Assembly: GCA_021730905.1 (NCBI GenBank)
Contig: JAKFYK010000062.1
Span: 1-64,000, forward strand
Source: Betaproteobacteria bacterium
GTDB taxonomy: Bacteria > Pseudomonadota > Gammaproteobacteria > Burkholderiales > SG8-41
DNA: 64,000 bases
Direction of reading: 5' to 3'
Shown in pieces: positions 52,257-61,364 of this stretch. The notes beneath the pieces are model-generated. The model saw nothing but the letters and a program-made list of their open reading frames with translations. It was not told where the DNA came from and did no database searches. A program made the position numbers and the translations under genes. Within the stretch, counting starts at the first letter, position 1, and every line of letters starts with the position of its first letter.

Positions 52257-52760
52257 ATGAAGTTTAAAGCCCGCGTCTGGAAGTTTCCGGACAACATCAA
52301 TACCGATCTGATCCTGCCGAGCGCATCGTTTTATCTGACGCAGGAAGAGCAGGTGCGTTTCGTGTTTCAGGCGAATCGCCCCGGCTGGGTTGACCAAGTG
52401 GCCAAGGGTGACATCCTGATCGGCGGCAAAAATTTCGGCATGGGGTCCAGCCGTCCGGCCGCGCGCTCGTTGCGCAACCTCGGCCTGGGTTGTCTGGTGG
52501 CGGAATCGATTAACGGCTTGTTTTTTCGCAATTGCGTTAATTTTGCGTTTCCCGCGATGGCCTGTCCCGGCGTCGATAAAGCCTTTGCCGAGGGTGATGT
52601 CGCCGAGGCGGATTTTGCCAATGGCGTGGTGAAAAATGTCACACAGGGCACCACGTTGCAAGCTGCCACGCTACCGCAAAAATTGCTTGATCTGCTCGAC
52701 GCGGGCGGTGTTTATCCCCTGCTTGAGCGCGAGGGCATTATCGCGCCGCTGAGGAAATGA
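52257..52760 (+). CDS. Aconitase-superfamily small (swivel) subunit
   Basis: 167 residues. KFPDNINTDLILPS and GGKNFGMGSSRPAARSLRNLGL are the swivel-domain signatures, with the SSR substrate-binding arginine. Partner of the large subunit 42 bp upstream. Its stop overlaps the next receptor start as ATGA, which suggests coupled translation of hydratase and receptor. Confidence 0.92.
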   Translation: MKFKARVWKFPDNINTDLILPSASFYLTQEEQVRFVFQANRPGWVDQVAKGDILIGGKNFGMGSSRPAARSLRNLGLGCLVAESINGLFFRNCVNFAFPAMACPGVDKAFAEGDVAEADFANGVVKNVTQGTTLQAATLPQKLLDLLDAGGVYPLLEREGIIAPLRK

Positions 52761-53725
52761 TGAGAACATTCATTGGTTTTGGGATGGCAGCGCTGGTTTC
52801 CAGCGTGGCAGTGGCGCAGACGTTTCCGAACAAGCCAGTGCGTTTCGTCGTCGCTTCCGGCCCGGGCGGCAGCACCGATGGCGTGTCGCGCATTATCGGT
52901 GACAAGCTGTCCGAATTCTGGGGGCAGCAACTGGTGCATGACAACCGGCCCGGCGCGGGCGGCATACTGGCGGCGGAGATCGTTGCGCGCGCGCCCGCCG
53001 ACGGCTACACCCTGCTCGTCGCCACCAGCGCGGGCGTCTCGGTCAGCCCCAGTCTTTACAAGAAAATGCCTTACGATCCCGAAAAAGCGTTCGCACCGAT
53101 TTCGATGGCAGGCACGCAGGATTACGTGCTGATTGCCCATCCAGGCTCGGCGGCGTCGGTCGGCTCCGTGAAAGAACTGATCGCGGCGGCCAAGGCCAGG
53201 CCGGGGCAGATTTCGTTTTCGCACACGGGAACGGGAACCGGCACGCATCTGGCGGCGGAGCTGTTCAAGAGCGCGACGAGCGTGGACTTGTTGTCAGTGC
53301 CGTACAAAAATATCACCGCGGCGATGATTGCTGTGATGGCGGGCGAAGTCTCGGTGTCGTTCGTCAGCATTTATTCGGCATTGCCGCAGGTGAAATCCGG
53401 ACGCGCAAAAGCGCTGGCAGTAACCGGTCTCCAGCGCTCTCCGGCGATGCCGGATTTGCCGACCATGATCGAAGCGGGCATTGCCGGCTATTCATCCGGA
53501 AACTGGTACGGCTTTCTTGCTCCCGCAGGTACGCCGCGTCCGGTCGTCGACCGGCTCAATGCGGATATTCTGAAGGCACTGGCGCAGAAGGACGTGCGCG
53601 AGCGCATGACGCGCCAGGGCATGGAGCCGGGAGGCAGCACGCCGGACGAATTTGCCAAATTTATTAAATCCGAAACGATCAAGTATGCCAAGGTCGTCAA
53701 AGCCGCCGGTATCCGCGCGGAGTAA
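52757..53725 (+). CDS. TTT-family (Bug) periplasmic solute receptor 8
   Basis: 322 residues. The signal peptide ends SVAVAQ, then TFPNKPVRFVVASGPGGSTDGVSR, HDNRPGAGGILAAE, PADGYTLL, SVPYKNITAAMIA and WYGFLAPAGTP. It is coupled by ATGA to the hydratase small subunit, so its ligand is probably the hydratase substrate or its precursor. Confidence 0.94.
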   Translation: MMRTFIGFGMAALVSSVAVAQTFPNKPVRFVVASGPGGSTDGVSRIIGDKLSEFWGQQLVHDNRPGAGGILAAEIVARAPADGYTLLVATSAGVSVSPSLYKKMPYDPEKAFAPISMAGTQDYVLIAHPGSAASVGSVKELIAAAKARPGQISFSHTGTGTGTHLAAELFKSATSVDLLSVPYKNITAAMIAVMAGEVSVSFVSIYSALPQVKSGRAKALAVTGLQRSPAMPDLPTMIEAGIAGYSSGNWYGFLAPAGTPRPVVDRLNADILKALAQKDVRERMTRQGMEPGGSTPDEFAKFIKSETIKYAKVVKAAGIRAE

Positions 53726-53743
53726 TAGCATGGGGAGTGAGGG

Positions 53744-53945
53744 ATGAAAGTCGATGATGCCGTTGCCCATGCCTTTGTGAGCGCGACCGACGTGTTCGGT
53801 TTGCTCGGCGACAGCCAGATGAAATGGTGGGCTGCGATGGCCGCGAGTCCCGGCAGGCAACGGGCCGATGCTGCTGGAGGTGAAAATATCACGCAACGTG
53901 GTGAGCATTCCGTATCAGCGCATACCTTGGGGTGCAGATGTATAA
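53744..53945 (+). pseudogene. Relict of a thiamine-diphosphate-dependent enzyme (internal deletion)
   Basis: The first about 37 codons (MKVDDAVAHAFVSATDVFGL, then LGDSQMKWWAAMAAS) match the N-terminus of acetolactate-synthase-like ThDP enzymes. From 53862, in another frame, GPMLLEVKISRNVVSIPYQR and IPWGADV-stop matches a ThDP-enzyme C-terminus. Some 500 residues between are gone, with a frame change at the joint near 53855. GGGA lies near the start codon. The stop overlaps copy H of the dispersed repeat. Confidence 0.7.
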
Positions 53946-53957
53946 CTATTTGTTTTT
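53942..53957 (-). repeat. Dispersed A/T-rich 16-mer, copy H (A-rich strand on -)
   Basis: AAAAACAAATAGTTAT on the minus strand, identical to copy A. It overlaps the TAA of the ThDP-enzyme relict (53943-53945) and lies 23 bp before the flavoprotein start. Confidence 0.83.
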
Positions 53958-53980
53958 GTTGAATAATTATTGGTGTCAAC

Positions 53981-55468
53981 ATGGAAGACGAAAGCTATAA
54001 CTACGATGTATTGATCGTCGGTACCGGCAATGCCGCGACTTGCGCGGCGCTGGCCGCGCTCGACAACAAGGTGCGCGTGGGCGTCATCGAAAAGGCGCCG
54101 CAGCGCGATCGCGGCGGCAACAGCGCGCTTACCATGCATATGCGTTTTGTTTACAACGGCATCGACGATTTGCGCCCGCTGGTGAAAAACATGCCCGAGG
54201 CGGAACTGCAAAAGCAGATAGCCCGCCTGCCGCATCGCACCGAGTCCGAGATTTGGGATGAATTCATGCGTACCACCAACGGTCAGGTGGATGAGGCTAT
54301 GCTGCAAGTGCATGTCGCAGAATCGCTGCCCACCGTGCACTGGCTCGCTGCCAAAGGGCACGACTGGGTGCCCACCGGCAACGTCGGCGACAACATCCTG
54401 ATGATGAACGGCGGGGGTTATGGGTTGCAGCAACGCAGCCTGGCGATGCTGGAAAGCGGCGGCGCCACGTTTCACTACGAAACGACGGCGATGGAATTGC
54501 TGCAGGATGCGGGCGGGCGGGTGTGCGGCGTGCGCGCATTGACGCCGCAGGGTTTTGCAACGTTTGATGCGAAAGCCGTGGTGCTGGCGTGCGGCGGCTT
54601 TGAAGCCAATGCCGAAATGCGCACGCGCTATCTCGGTCCCGGCTGGGACATGGTGAAAGTGCGCGGCGTGCCGTTCAACACTGGTGACGGCCTGCGCATG
54701 GCGCTCGATATCGGCGCACTGCCGCACGGCAGTTGGTCAACCTGTCATGCATCGCCGCAGGATATTGCGATGGCGGACTCCACCGTGCCCTCGGCGTATG
54801 CCATGGGTGCGTCCACCGTCGATGAAAACAATCGCTACATGTATCCGTATTCGATTCTGGTGAACGTGCATGGCGAACGTTTCGCCGACGAATCGGAAGA
54901 CACGCGCGGCAAGACCTACGCCAAGATGGGGGGCGCGATACTGCGCCAGCCCGGCGGCATCGCTTTTCAGATCATGGATGCAAAAATACGCAAAAGAGAA
55001 ATGTACTTCGCCAGCTACAGCCGCGCCACCACGGCGAAAGCCGATACCCTGGAAAAGCTTGCGCAGGAGATCGACGTCAATGCCGCGAACCTGGTGAATA
55101 CCGTGCGTGAATTCAACGCCGCGGTGCAGCCCGGCGACTACAAACCGGATCGGCTGAAGCTGGACGGCAAAGGCACCAAAGGCATTTCGCCTGCGAAAAG
55201 CAATTATGCGTTGCCGATTGATGAGCCGCCGTTTGAAGCGTGGCCGTGCCGCTGCGGCATTACCTTTACTTACGGCGGCTTGAAGATCGATCCGAAGACT
55301 GCGCAGGTGCAGCACGTGTCCGGCAGAGGCATCCCCGGTTTGTATGCAGCGGGTGAAATGGTCGGCGGTTTGTTCGTCGGCAACTATCCGTCAGGGTCGG
55401 GCATGATGGCAGGCGCGGTGTTCGGGCGCGTTGCCGGCATACACGCGGGCAAGGCGGCGTCAAACTGA
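53981..55468 (+). CDS. FAD-dependent tricarballylate dehydrogenase-like protein (TcuA family)
   Basis: 495 residues. The FAD-binding start YDVLIVGTGNAATCAALAA, GGNSALTMHMRF, AVVLACGGFEAN and the C-terminal GLYAAGEMVGGLFVGNYPSGSG place it with fumarate-reductase/TcuA flavoproteins. TcuA oxidises tricarballylate to cis-aconitate. That product would suit the aconitase-like pair upstream. The usual electron-transfer partner TcuB and the permease TcuC are absent; a rubredoxin gene follows 37 bp on. The substrate is inferred by similarity. Confidence 0.85.
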   Translation: MEDESYNYDVLIVGTGNAATCAALAALDNKVRVGVIEKAPQRDRGGNSALTMHMRFVYNGIDDLRPLVKNMPEAELQKQIARLPHRTESEIWDEFMRTTNGQVDEAMLQVHVAESLPTVHWLAAKGHDWVPTGNVGDNILMMNGGGYGLQQRSLAMLESGGATFHYETTAMELLQDAGGRVCGVRALTPQGFATFDAKAVVLACGGFEANAEMRTRYLGPGWDMVKVRGVPFNTGDGLRMALDIGALPHGSWSTCHASPQDIAMADSTVPSAYAMGASTVDENNRYMYPYSILVNVHGERFADESEDTRGKTYAKMGGAILRQPGGIAFQIMDAKIRKREMYFASYSRATTAKADTLEKLAQEIDVNAANLVNTVREFNAAVQPGDYKPDRLKLDGKGTKGISPAKSNYALPIDEPPFEAWPCRCGITFTYGGLKIDPKTAQVQHVSGRGIPGLYAAGEMVGGLFVGNYPSGSGMMAGAVFGRVAGIHAGKAASN

Positions 55469-55505
55469 CCACGATTGAGAAGCTACGGCGCGAAAGTAAC
55501 CGAAA

Positions 55506-55682
55506 ATGAACGACAAGAAATGGATGTGCATACTGTGCGGCTTCGTCTACGAAGAAGCGCTGGGCATTCCCGATGAAGGCATCGCGCCGGGCACGCGTTG
55601 GGAAGATGTGCCGGCAGATTGGACGTGCCCGCATTGTTCCGCCACGAAAGCGGATTTTGAGATGGTAATCGTCAGTGCCTGA
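55506..55682 (+). CDS. Rubredoxin
   Basis: 58 residues. Two CxxC pairs (MCILCGF and [10 protein letters not shown]) hold one iron atom, and [22 protein letters not shown] is the usual middle part. A small cytoplasmic electron carrier. Its place directly after the TcuA-like flavoprotein could make it the electron acceptor, but a rubredoxin is often found near unrelated genes, so this is a guess. Confidence 0.93.
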   Translation: MNDKKWMCILCGFVYEEALGIPDEGIAPGTRWEDVPADWTCPHCSATKADFEMVIVSA

Positions 55683-55739
55683 AAGCGCTGGTTAAACCCG
55701 GCTAATCCAAAAAAGCCTTGTAAATCCGGTATTTCCGAA

Positions 55740-55768
55740 TTGTCCGGCGAGGGTGGTACGGTTAAAAT
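55740..55768 (+). promoter_or_regulatory. Promoter of hemA
   Basis: TTGTCC (55740-55745), 17 bases, TAAAAT (55763-55768), 27 bp before the hemA start. Confidence 0.65.
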
Positions 55769-55795
55769 GAACACCCTTTTGTGGTACGCCGCGAC

Positions 55796-57049
55796 ATGCA
55801 ACTTTACGCCATAGGCCTGAATCATCAGACTGCTCCGCTGAACGTGCGCGAGCAGGTGGTGTTTCACGCCGAGCGTCTGGTGCAGGCGCTGAATGATCTG
55901 GTGGCACGGCGGCCGGTGCAGGAAGCAGCGATTATCTCCACCTGCAATCGCACCGAGATTTACTGCCACGCTGAAGAGCCGCGCGCCGCCGTTGAATGGA
56001 TGGCGGCTTATCACCAACTCAAACCGGCGCAGATCGAACCCTATCTTTACAAATTGCCGCAGGAACGGGCGGTCAAACACGCTTTTCGCGTGGCCAGCGG
56101 ACTCGATTCGATGGTGGTCGGCGAACCGCAGATTTTGGGCCAGTTCAAGGATGCGGTGCGCGCGGCCGAAACCGCAGGCACGCTGGGGCTGCTGCTCAAC
56201 AAGTTGTTTCAGCGCACTTTTGCGGTGGCGAAAACCGTGCGCAACGAGACGGAAATCGGCGCAAGCACGGTGTCGATGGCGTCCGCCGCCGTGCAACTCG
56301 CGGGACGCATCTATCCGAGTATTGCCGAGCAGGCGATTCTGTTTATCGGCGCCGGTGAAATGGTCGACCTGTGCGCAAGCCACTTCGCCGCGCATCACCC
56401 GAAGCGCATGACTTTTGCCAATCGCACCGGCGAGCGGGCACGGCAACTGGCCGACCGTTTTCTCGGCCGCGTGATTTCGCTCAACGATCTGCCGGCGCAG
56501 TTGGCGCTGCACGACATCGTGGTGTGCTGCACGGCGAGCCCGCTGCCCATCATCGGCAAAGGCATCGTTGAAAGCGCGCTTGCCGCGCGCAAACACCGGC
56601 CGATGATGATGTTCGACCTCGCGGTGCCGCGCGATGTCGAAGGCGAAGTCGGCAAGCTCGACGATGTGTTTTTGTACACGGTGGATGACCTCGGCAAGAT
56701 CGCCAGCGCCGGGCTGGCGCAGCGCCAGAATGCGGTGCAGCAGGCCGAAGTGATCATCGAAAACCAGGTGACCGATTTCATGCATTGGCTGGGCAACCGC
56801 GAACTGGTGCCGACGATACGCGCGCTGCGCGACACGGCGGAGCGCGCGCGCCGCAATGAGGTTGAGCGTGCGCTGCGCAAACTGAATACGGGCGAGGATC
56901 CGCAGCGCGTGATCGAGGCGCTGTCGCAAGCGCTGACCAACAAGCTGATGCATCCGCCTACGCATGCGTTGAATCACGCGAGTGAAACAGAGCGCACGGA
57001 ACTCGCCGCCCTGCTGACGCGGCTGTACCAGATACCGCGGCAAGACTAA
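55796..57049 (+). CDS. hemA: Glutamyl-tRNA reductase
   Basis: 417 residues from ATG 55796 ([20 protein letters not shown]). First step of tetrapyrrole synthesis in the C5 pathway: reduces Glu-tRNA to glutamate-1-semialdehyde with [16 protein letters not shown] holds the catalytic cysteine (about residue 50), [20 protein letters not shown] and [15 protein letters not shown] (NADPH domain) follow. First of the hemA-prfA-prmC group; three bases separate it from prfA. Confidence 0.97.
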   Translation: MQLYAIGLNHQTAPLNVREQVVFHAERLVQALNDLVARRPVQEAAIISTCNRTEIYCHAEEPRAAVEWMAAYHQLKPAQIEPYLYKLPQERAVKHAFRVASGLDSMVVGEPQILGQFKDAVRAAETAGTLGLLLNKLFQRTFAVAKTVRNETEIGASTVSMASAAVQLAGRIYPSIAEQAILFIGAGEMVDLCASHFAAHHPKRMTFANRTGERARQLADRFLGRVISLNDLPAQLALHDIVVCCTASPLPIIGKGIVESALAARKHRPMMMFDLAVPRDVEGEVGKLDDVFLYTVDDLGKIASAGLAQRQNAVQQAEVIIENQVTDFMHWLGNRELVPTIRALRDTAERARRNEVERALRKLNTGEDPQRVIEALSQALTNKLMHPPTHALNHASETERTELAALLTRLYQIPRQD

Positions 57050-57051
57050 AG

Positions 57052-58143
57052 ATGAAGCAAAGCATAGCCGCGAAACTCGCGCAGTTGTCGAGGCGGCTCG
57101 AAGAAATCAATCGGACGCTGAGTTCGGAGGACGTCACCAGCAATCTGGACAATTACCGCAGGCTGACGCGCGAAAGCGCGGAAATCGCGCCCGTGGTTGA
57201 ACTGTATCGCGAGTATGAAAAGAGTGAAGGCGACCTCAAGGCCGCCGAAGAAATGGCCGCCGATCCACAGATGCGCGAGTTCGCGGAAACGGAGAAAACC
57301 GAAATTCGCGCGCGTCTCGATGAACTCGAGAGCGAGTTGCAAAAACAACTGCTGCCGCGCGATCCCAACGACGAGCGCAATATCATTTTGGAAATCCGCG
57401 CCGGCACCGGAGGCGAGGAGTCGGCGCTGTTCGCGGGCGAGTTGTTCCGCATGTATTGCCGTTATGCCGAGCGCAATCGCTGGCAGGTCGAGATCATGTC
57501 GCAGAACGAATCCGATCTGGGCGGATTCCGCGAAATCATCGCAAAAGTCATCGGCCGCGGCGCTTACTCCAAACTCAAGTTCGAGTCGGGCACACACCGC
57601 GTGCAGCGCGTGCCGGTGACCGAGACGCAGGGCCGAGTACATACGTCGGCGTGTACCGTGGCAGTACTGCCGGAAGTCGATGAAGTGAGCGACGTGGTGT
57701 TGAACCCAGCTGACCTCAAGATCGACACCTTTCGCTCGTCGGGCGCGGGCGGCCAGCATATCAACAAAACCGAATCGGCGATTCGCATTACGCATTTGCC
57801 CACCGGCATCGTGGCGGAGTGCCAGGATGGCCGCTCGCAACACAAGAACAAGGCGAGCGCGATGTCAGTGCTTGCCGCGCGCATCAAGGACAAGCAGGTG
57901 CGCGAGCAAAACTCGAAGATCGCCGCCGAGCGCAAATTGATGGTGGGCAGTGGCGACCGCTCCGAACGCATCCGCACCTACAATTTTCCGCAGGGACGCG
58001 TCACCGATCATCGCATCAATCTCACGCTGTATAAAATCGCGCAGATCATGGACGGCGATATCGATGATGTTACCGGCGCGTTGGCCGCCGAGCATCAGGC
58101 CGAGCAACTGGCGCAGCTCGCCGAAGAAATGCAGCCGGCGTAA
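57052..58143 (+). CDS. prfA: Peptide chain release factor 1
   Basis: 363 residues. Recognises UAA and UAG and triggers peptide release. The GGQ motif is in [17 protein letters not shown] (about residue 235), with [19 protein letters not shown] before it. The GGQ glutamine is methylated by PrmC, encoded two genes on. Confidence 0.98.
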   Translation: MKQSIAAKLAQLSRRLEEINRTLSSEDVTSNLDNYRRLTRESAEIAPVVELYREYEKSEGDLKAAEEMAADPQMREFAETEKTEIRARLDELESELQKQLLPRDPNDERNIILEIRAGTGGEESALFAGELFRMYCRYAERNRWQVEIMSQNESDLGGFREIIAKVIGRGAYSKLKFESGTHRVQRVPVTETQGRVHTSACTVAVLPEVDEVSDVVLNPADLKIDTFRSSGAGGQHINKTESAIRITHLPTGIVAECQDGRSQHKNKASAMSVLAARIKDKQVREQNSKIAAERKLMVGSGDRSERIRTYNFPQGRVTDHRINLTLYKIAQIMDGDIDDVTGALAAEHQAEQLAQLAEEMQPA

Positions 58144-58166
58144 CCGCGTCGGCATCCTGTAGCGCG

Positions 58167-59018
58167 ATGGCCGCCGCCTACGCTCTCATCGCCGCGGCGC
58201 TGTTCGGCGCGGCCCTGGTCACCACGCAGTTTGGGTTGCGGCACATGGATGGGCTCGCCGGCGCGAAAGTCAGCATCCCGTCGGCGACGGCATTGCTGTG
58301 GCTGCTGCTTCCGCTGCGCGAGCTCAAAGGGTGGGATACTCCGGCGGCAGGCATATTCCTTGCCCTTGGGCTGTTCTTCCCGGTGGCAGTGACACTGCTC
58401 GCGTATGAGGCCAACCGGCGCATGGGGCCGACCATCGCCGGCGCCATTGGCAGCACCGCGCCGCTGTTTGCGGTATTGGGCGCAGTGCTGTTTCTCGGTG
58501 AAACGCTGGGAATCACGCAGATGATTGCGACGGCAGCGATTGTGTGCGGGTCCGTGGCGCTGGTGTGGCGCAGCGGCGGCTCGTTGCGCGGTGCCGCGTG
58601 GATATCCTGGGTAGCGTGGCTCGCGGCGGCGTTGCGCGCGCTGGCGCAGGTCATCGCCAAGGCGGGTTTGTTGTTGTGGGCCAATCCCTATGCGGCTGCC
58701 GTGCTGGGCTACTCAGTATCGGCGGTCGCGATCTGGATCATTGCCGGGTTCAGTCGCCGTCCGGAATCGCGTGTTTACACGCGCCGCGGCGTTTTGTGGT
58801 TTGTGCTGACGGGGCTGTTCAACTGTTCCGCGGTGCTTGCGCTGTACACGGCGCTTGACGGCGGCGCGGTGAGCATCGTGTCGCCGATTGCCGCGACCTA
58901 TCCGATGTTCACGCTGGTGCTCAACACCGTTATTCTGCGCGAAGAACGCCTGAGCGCGCGTTTGATCGGCGGTGTTGCACTCATGGTGGGGGGTGTCGTA
59001 GCATTACTGGTACAATAA
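58167..59018 (+). CDS. EamA/DMT-family transporter
   Basis: 283 residues, about ten hydrophobic segments in two EamA repeats (AALFGAALVTTQFGLRHMDG in the first; SIVSPIAATYPMFTLVLNTVI with ILREERLSARLIGG in the second). A drug/metabolite-type permease of unknown substrate. It interrupts the usual prfA-prmC adjacency and is followed by copy I of the dispersed repeat, which makes up the gap to prmC. Confidence 0.88.
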   Translation: MAAAYALIAAALFGAALVTTQFGLRHMDGLAGAKVSIPSATALLWLLLPLRELKGWDTPAAGIFLALGLFFPVAVTLLAYEANRRMGPTIAGAIGSTAPLFAVLGAVLFLGETLGITQMIATAAIVCGSVALVWRSGGSLRGAAWISWVAWLAAALRALAQVIAKAGLLLWANPYAAAVLGYSVSAVAIWIIAGFSRRPESRVYTRRGVLWFVLTGLFNCSAVLALYTALDGGAVSIVSPIAATYPMFTLVLNTVILREERLSARLIGGVALMVGGVVALLVQ

Positions 59019-59025
59019 AATGTTT

Positions 59026-59041
59026 AAAAACAAATACTTAT
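59026..59041 (+). repeat. Dispersed A/T-rich 16-mer, copy I (A-rich strand on +)
   Basis: AAAAACAAATACTTAT, exact consensus. It lies between the EamA stop (59016-59018) and the prmC ATG (59040-59042), and its last two bases are the A and T of that ATG. Confidence 0.85.
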
Positions 59042-59876
59042 GACAACCATCGCGGAATTGATGCGCAGCAGTGGCATTGACGCGATGGATGCGCGCGTGT
59101 TGTTGCGCGCCACGCTGGCCGTAAACGACGCGCATCTCATCGCTCATGCAGACGATGAAGTGCCGGCGCAGCACGCAGCGCAATTTCGCGCGGCTGCGGC
59201 GCGGCGCGCGGCGGGGGAGCCTGCTGCATACATCGTGGGCGAGCGCGAGTTTTACCGGCACGTATTCAAACTCACGCCAGCGGTGCTGATCCCGCGCCCT
59301 GAGACGGAACTGCTGGTTGAACTCGCATTGGAGCGTCAGCCGCAACGCGTGCTTGATCTGGGTACCGGCAGCGGCTGCATCGCGATCAGCATCGCGCTCG
59401 CGCGACCGGCCGCACACGTGACCGCGCTCGACCGCTCGGTGCCTGCGCTTGCGGTCGCGCAAGAAAACGTGGCGCGCCTCAATGCGCGCAACATAGCGTT
59501 GCAAATCGGTAACTGGTTCGATGGCCTGGGTAACGAGGGCGGAGGGCACTACCAGCGCTACGAACGTTACGACGTGATCGTATCCAACCCGCCGTACGTG
59601 GCGGCAGGTGACGCGCATCTGGCGCAAGGCGACCTGCGCTTCGAGCCCGCCTGTGCACTGGCGGCAGGCGCAGACGGCCTTGCAGATATTCGCGTCATTG
59701 TCGCCGGCGCGCGCCCGCATCTTGCGCCCGGCGGGTGGCTTTTGTTCGAGCATGGCTACGATCAGGCGCTGTGCTGCCGCGGACTGTTGTCGCAAGCCGG
59801 GTTTTGCGACGTGCAATCGTGGCGTGATCTTGCCGGTATTGAGCGCGTGAGCGGGGGACGCGCGCCATCGTTATAA
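59040..59876 (+). CDS. prmC: Peptide chain release factor N5-glutamine methyltransferase
   Basis: 278 residues. Methylates the GGQ glutamine of RF1 and RF2. An N-terminal helical domain is followed by the methyltransferase domain with RVLDLGTGSGCIAISIA (motif I) and VSNPPYVAAGD (NPPY). No Shine-Dalgarno sequence is seen: the bases before the ATG are the A/T-rich repeat copy I, so translation may depend on coupling or on an A-rich leader. Confidence 0.95.
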   Translation: MTTIAELMRSSGIDAMDARVLLRATLAVNDAHLIAHADDEVPAQHAAQFRAAAARRAAGEPAAYIVGEREFYRHVFKLTPAVLIPRPETELLVELALERQPQRVLDLGTGSGCIAISIALARPAAHVTALDRSVPALAVAQENVARLNARNIALQIGNWFDGLGNEGGGHYQRYERYDVIVSNPPYVAAGDAHLAQGDLRFEPACALAAGADGLADIRVIVAGARPHLAPGGWLLFEHGYDQALCCRGLLSQAGFCDVQSWRDLAGIERVSGGRAPSL

Positions 59877-59919
59877 TCCCTTCGACACGGACCATACGAA
59901 CCACGGGGAGGAGGCTGCC

Positions 59920-60885
59920 ATGATTCAATCCATTTTCATCACCGGCATCGTGTTGCTGGTGCCAGGCGTGGTGAGCGCGGTGCATGCGCAGGGCTACCCC
60001 AATCGCACGATGCGCGTGGTCGCTACGTTTCCACCGGGCGGGGCGACGGACATACTCGCGCGCATCACTGCGCAGAAGCTGAACGAACGTCTCGGACAGC
60101 CGGCGGTGGTGGAAAACCGCGTCGGCGGCGGCGGCAACATCGGCGCCGATTTCGTAGCGAAGTCCGAACCCGACGGCTACACCCTGCTGATAGGCGGTGT
60201 GCCCCATGCAATAAGCATGAGCCTGTTTAGCAAGCTGCCGTACGATTTCGCGCGCGATCTTGCGCCGATCGTCAACCTTGCGGTGTTTCCGAGTCTGATT
60301 ATTGTGCATCCGTCGCTGCCGGTGAAATCGATCAAGGAACTTATTGCGCTGGCGAAGTCGCGCCCGGGACAGCTCAACTACGGCGGCACGCACGCGTCGC
60401 CCAATCACCTCGCGATGGAACTGCTCAACAGCCAGGGCGGCGTGAAGATGGTGCTTATTTCCTATAAGGGCACCGGTCAGATCGTGAGCGACCTCGTTGC
60501 CGGGCACGTGCAAATCGCATCGATGGGATTCCCGGCGGCGTTGCCTATGGTCAAGGCGGGCAAGCTGCGTGCGCTGGCAGTGACCAGCGCGCAACGCTCG
60601 GCGTTGCTGCCGGATGTGCCGCCGGTGAGCGAATCCGGCCTGGCCGGCTACGACGTGACGTCGTGGTACGGTTTATTTGCACCGGCCGGCACGCCTGAAG
60701 CCATCGTTACGCGGCTGTACACGGAACTGGCAGCACAATTCAAATCTCCGGATGTGGCAAAGCGCTTGTCGGCACTCGGTGCGGAGGTGGCCATCAAACC
60801 GCCAGCGGAACTTGCCAGCTTCTTGCGCGAAGACATTAAAAAGTGGGCCGTAGTTGTCAAAGCCTCGGGTGCAAAGGCTGAATGA
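59920..60885 (+). CDS. TTT-family (Bug) periplasmic solute receptor 9
   Basis: 321 residues; GGGGAGGAGG precedes the ATG. The signal peptide ends VHAQ, then GYPNRTMRVVATFPPGGATDILAR, VENRVGGGGNIGAD, EPDGYTLL, LISYKGTGQIVSD and SWYGLFAPAGTP. It stands between prmC and grxD, apparently inserted into that conserved group. Confidence 0.94.
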   Translation: MIQSIFITGIVLLVPGVVSAVHAQGYPNRTMRVVATFPPGGATDILARITAQKLNERLGQPAVVENRVGGGGNIGADFVAKSEPDGYTLLIGGVPHAISMSLFSKLPYDFARDLAPIVNLAVFPSLIIVHPSLPVKSIKELIALAKSRPGQLNYGGTHASPNHLAMELLNSQGGVKMVLISYKGTGQIVSDLVAGHVQIASMGFPAALPMVKAGKLRALAVTSAQRSALLPDVPPVSESGLAGYDVTSWYGLFAPAGTPEAIVTRLYTELAAQFKSPDVAKRLSALGAEVAIKPPAELASFLREDIKKWAVVVKASGAKAE

Positions 60886-60966
60886 TGCAAACTTGACGCC
60901 ATGCCCTGCGAGCCGTTAAACTAATACCCGATGAAATTTGTCAGGTAATAATCAAGGAAAATTGTG

Positions 60967-61272
60967 ATGAGTATTCAAGACGATATCAAGGCACAGATCA
61001 CCAAAAACAAGGTCATGCTGTACATGAAAGGCTCGCCGGATTTCCCGCAGTGCGGGTTCTCGGCCAATGCGATCAATATTTTGCGCGAGTGCGGCGTCGA
61101 AGAAATCGCCTCGGTCAACGTGCTGGAAAATCCGGAAATCCGCCAGGGCATCAAGGAGTTTTCCAGCTGGCCGACGATCCCGCAACTTTATGTGAACGGC
61201 GAATTCGTCGGCGGTTCGGACATCGTGACCGAGATGTACCAAAGCGGTGAGCTGCAAAAACTATTAAAGTAA
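60967..61272 (+). CDS. grxD: Monothiol glutaredoxin (Grx4 type)
   Basis: 101 residues from ATG 60967 (a GTG directly before is less likely). The CGFS motif in GSPDFPQCGFSANA, then SSWPTIPQLYVNGEFVGGSDIV, binds a [2Fe-2S] cluster with glutathione. Acts in iron-sulfur cluster transfer. GrxD is commonly next to the hemA-prfA-prmC genes in betaproteobacteria. A terminator follows. Confidence 0.96.
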   Translation: MSIQDDIKAQITKNKVMLYMKGSPDFPQCGFSANAINILRECGVEEIASVNVLENPEIRQGIKEFSSWPTIPQLYVNGEFVGGSDIVTEMYQSGELQKLLK

Positions 61273-61290
61273 GCTGCACCAACACCGCAC

Positions 61291-61318
61291 AAAAAGGGGC
61301 ATGTTCAGCCCCTTTTTT
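61291..61318 (+). terminator. Rho-independent terminator after grxD
   Basis: Stem AAAAAGGGGC/GCCCCTTTTT with a seven-base loop and a T-run. Confidence 0.9.
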
Positions 61319-61364
61319 GTTGTACTGCCCTCAATTGTTTCGGCTTCGCTACGCCGTTTGTGCG

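Noticed and set aside
42177-55682. A complete methylcitrate (prp) operon
   Set aside because: PrpB-like and PrpD-family genes are present but prpC is missing, and the added HMG-CoA-lyase-like and TcuA-like genes do not belong to that operon.
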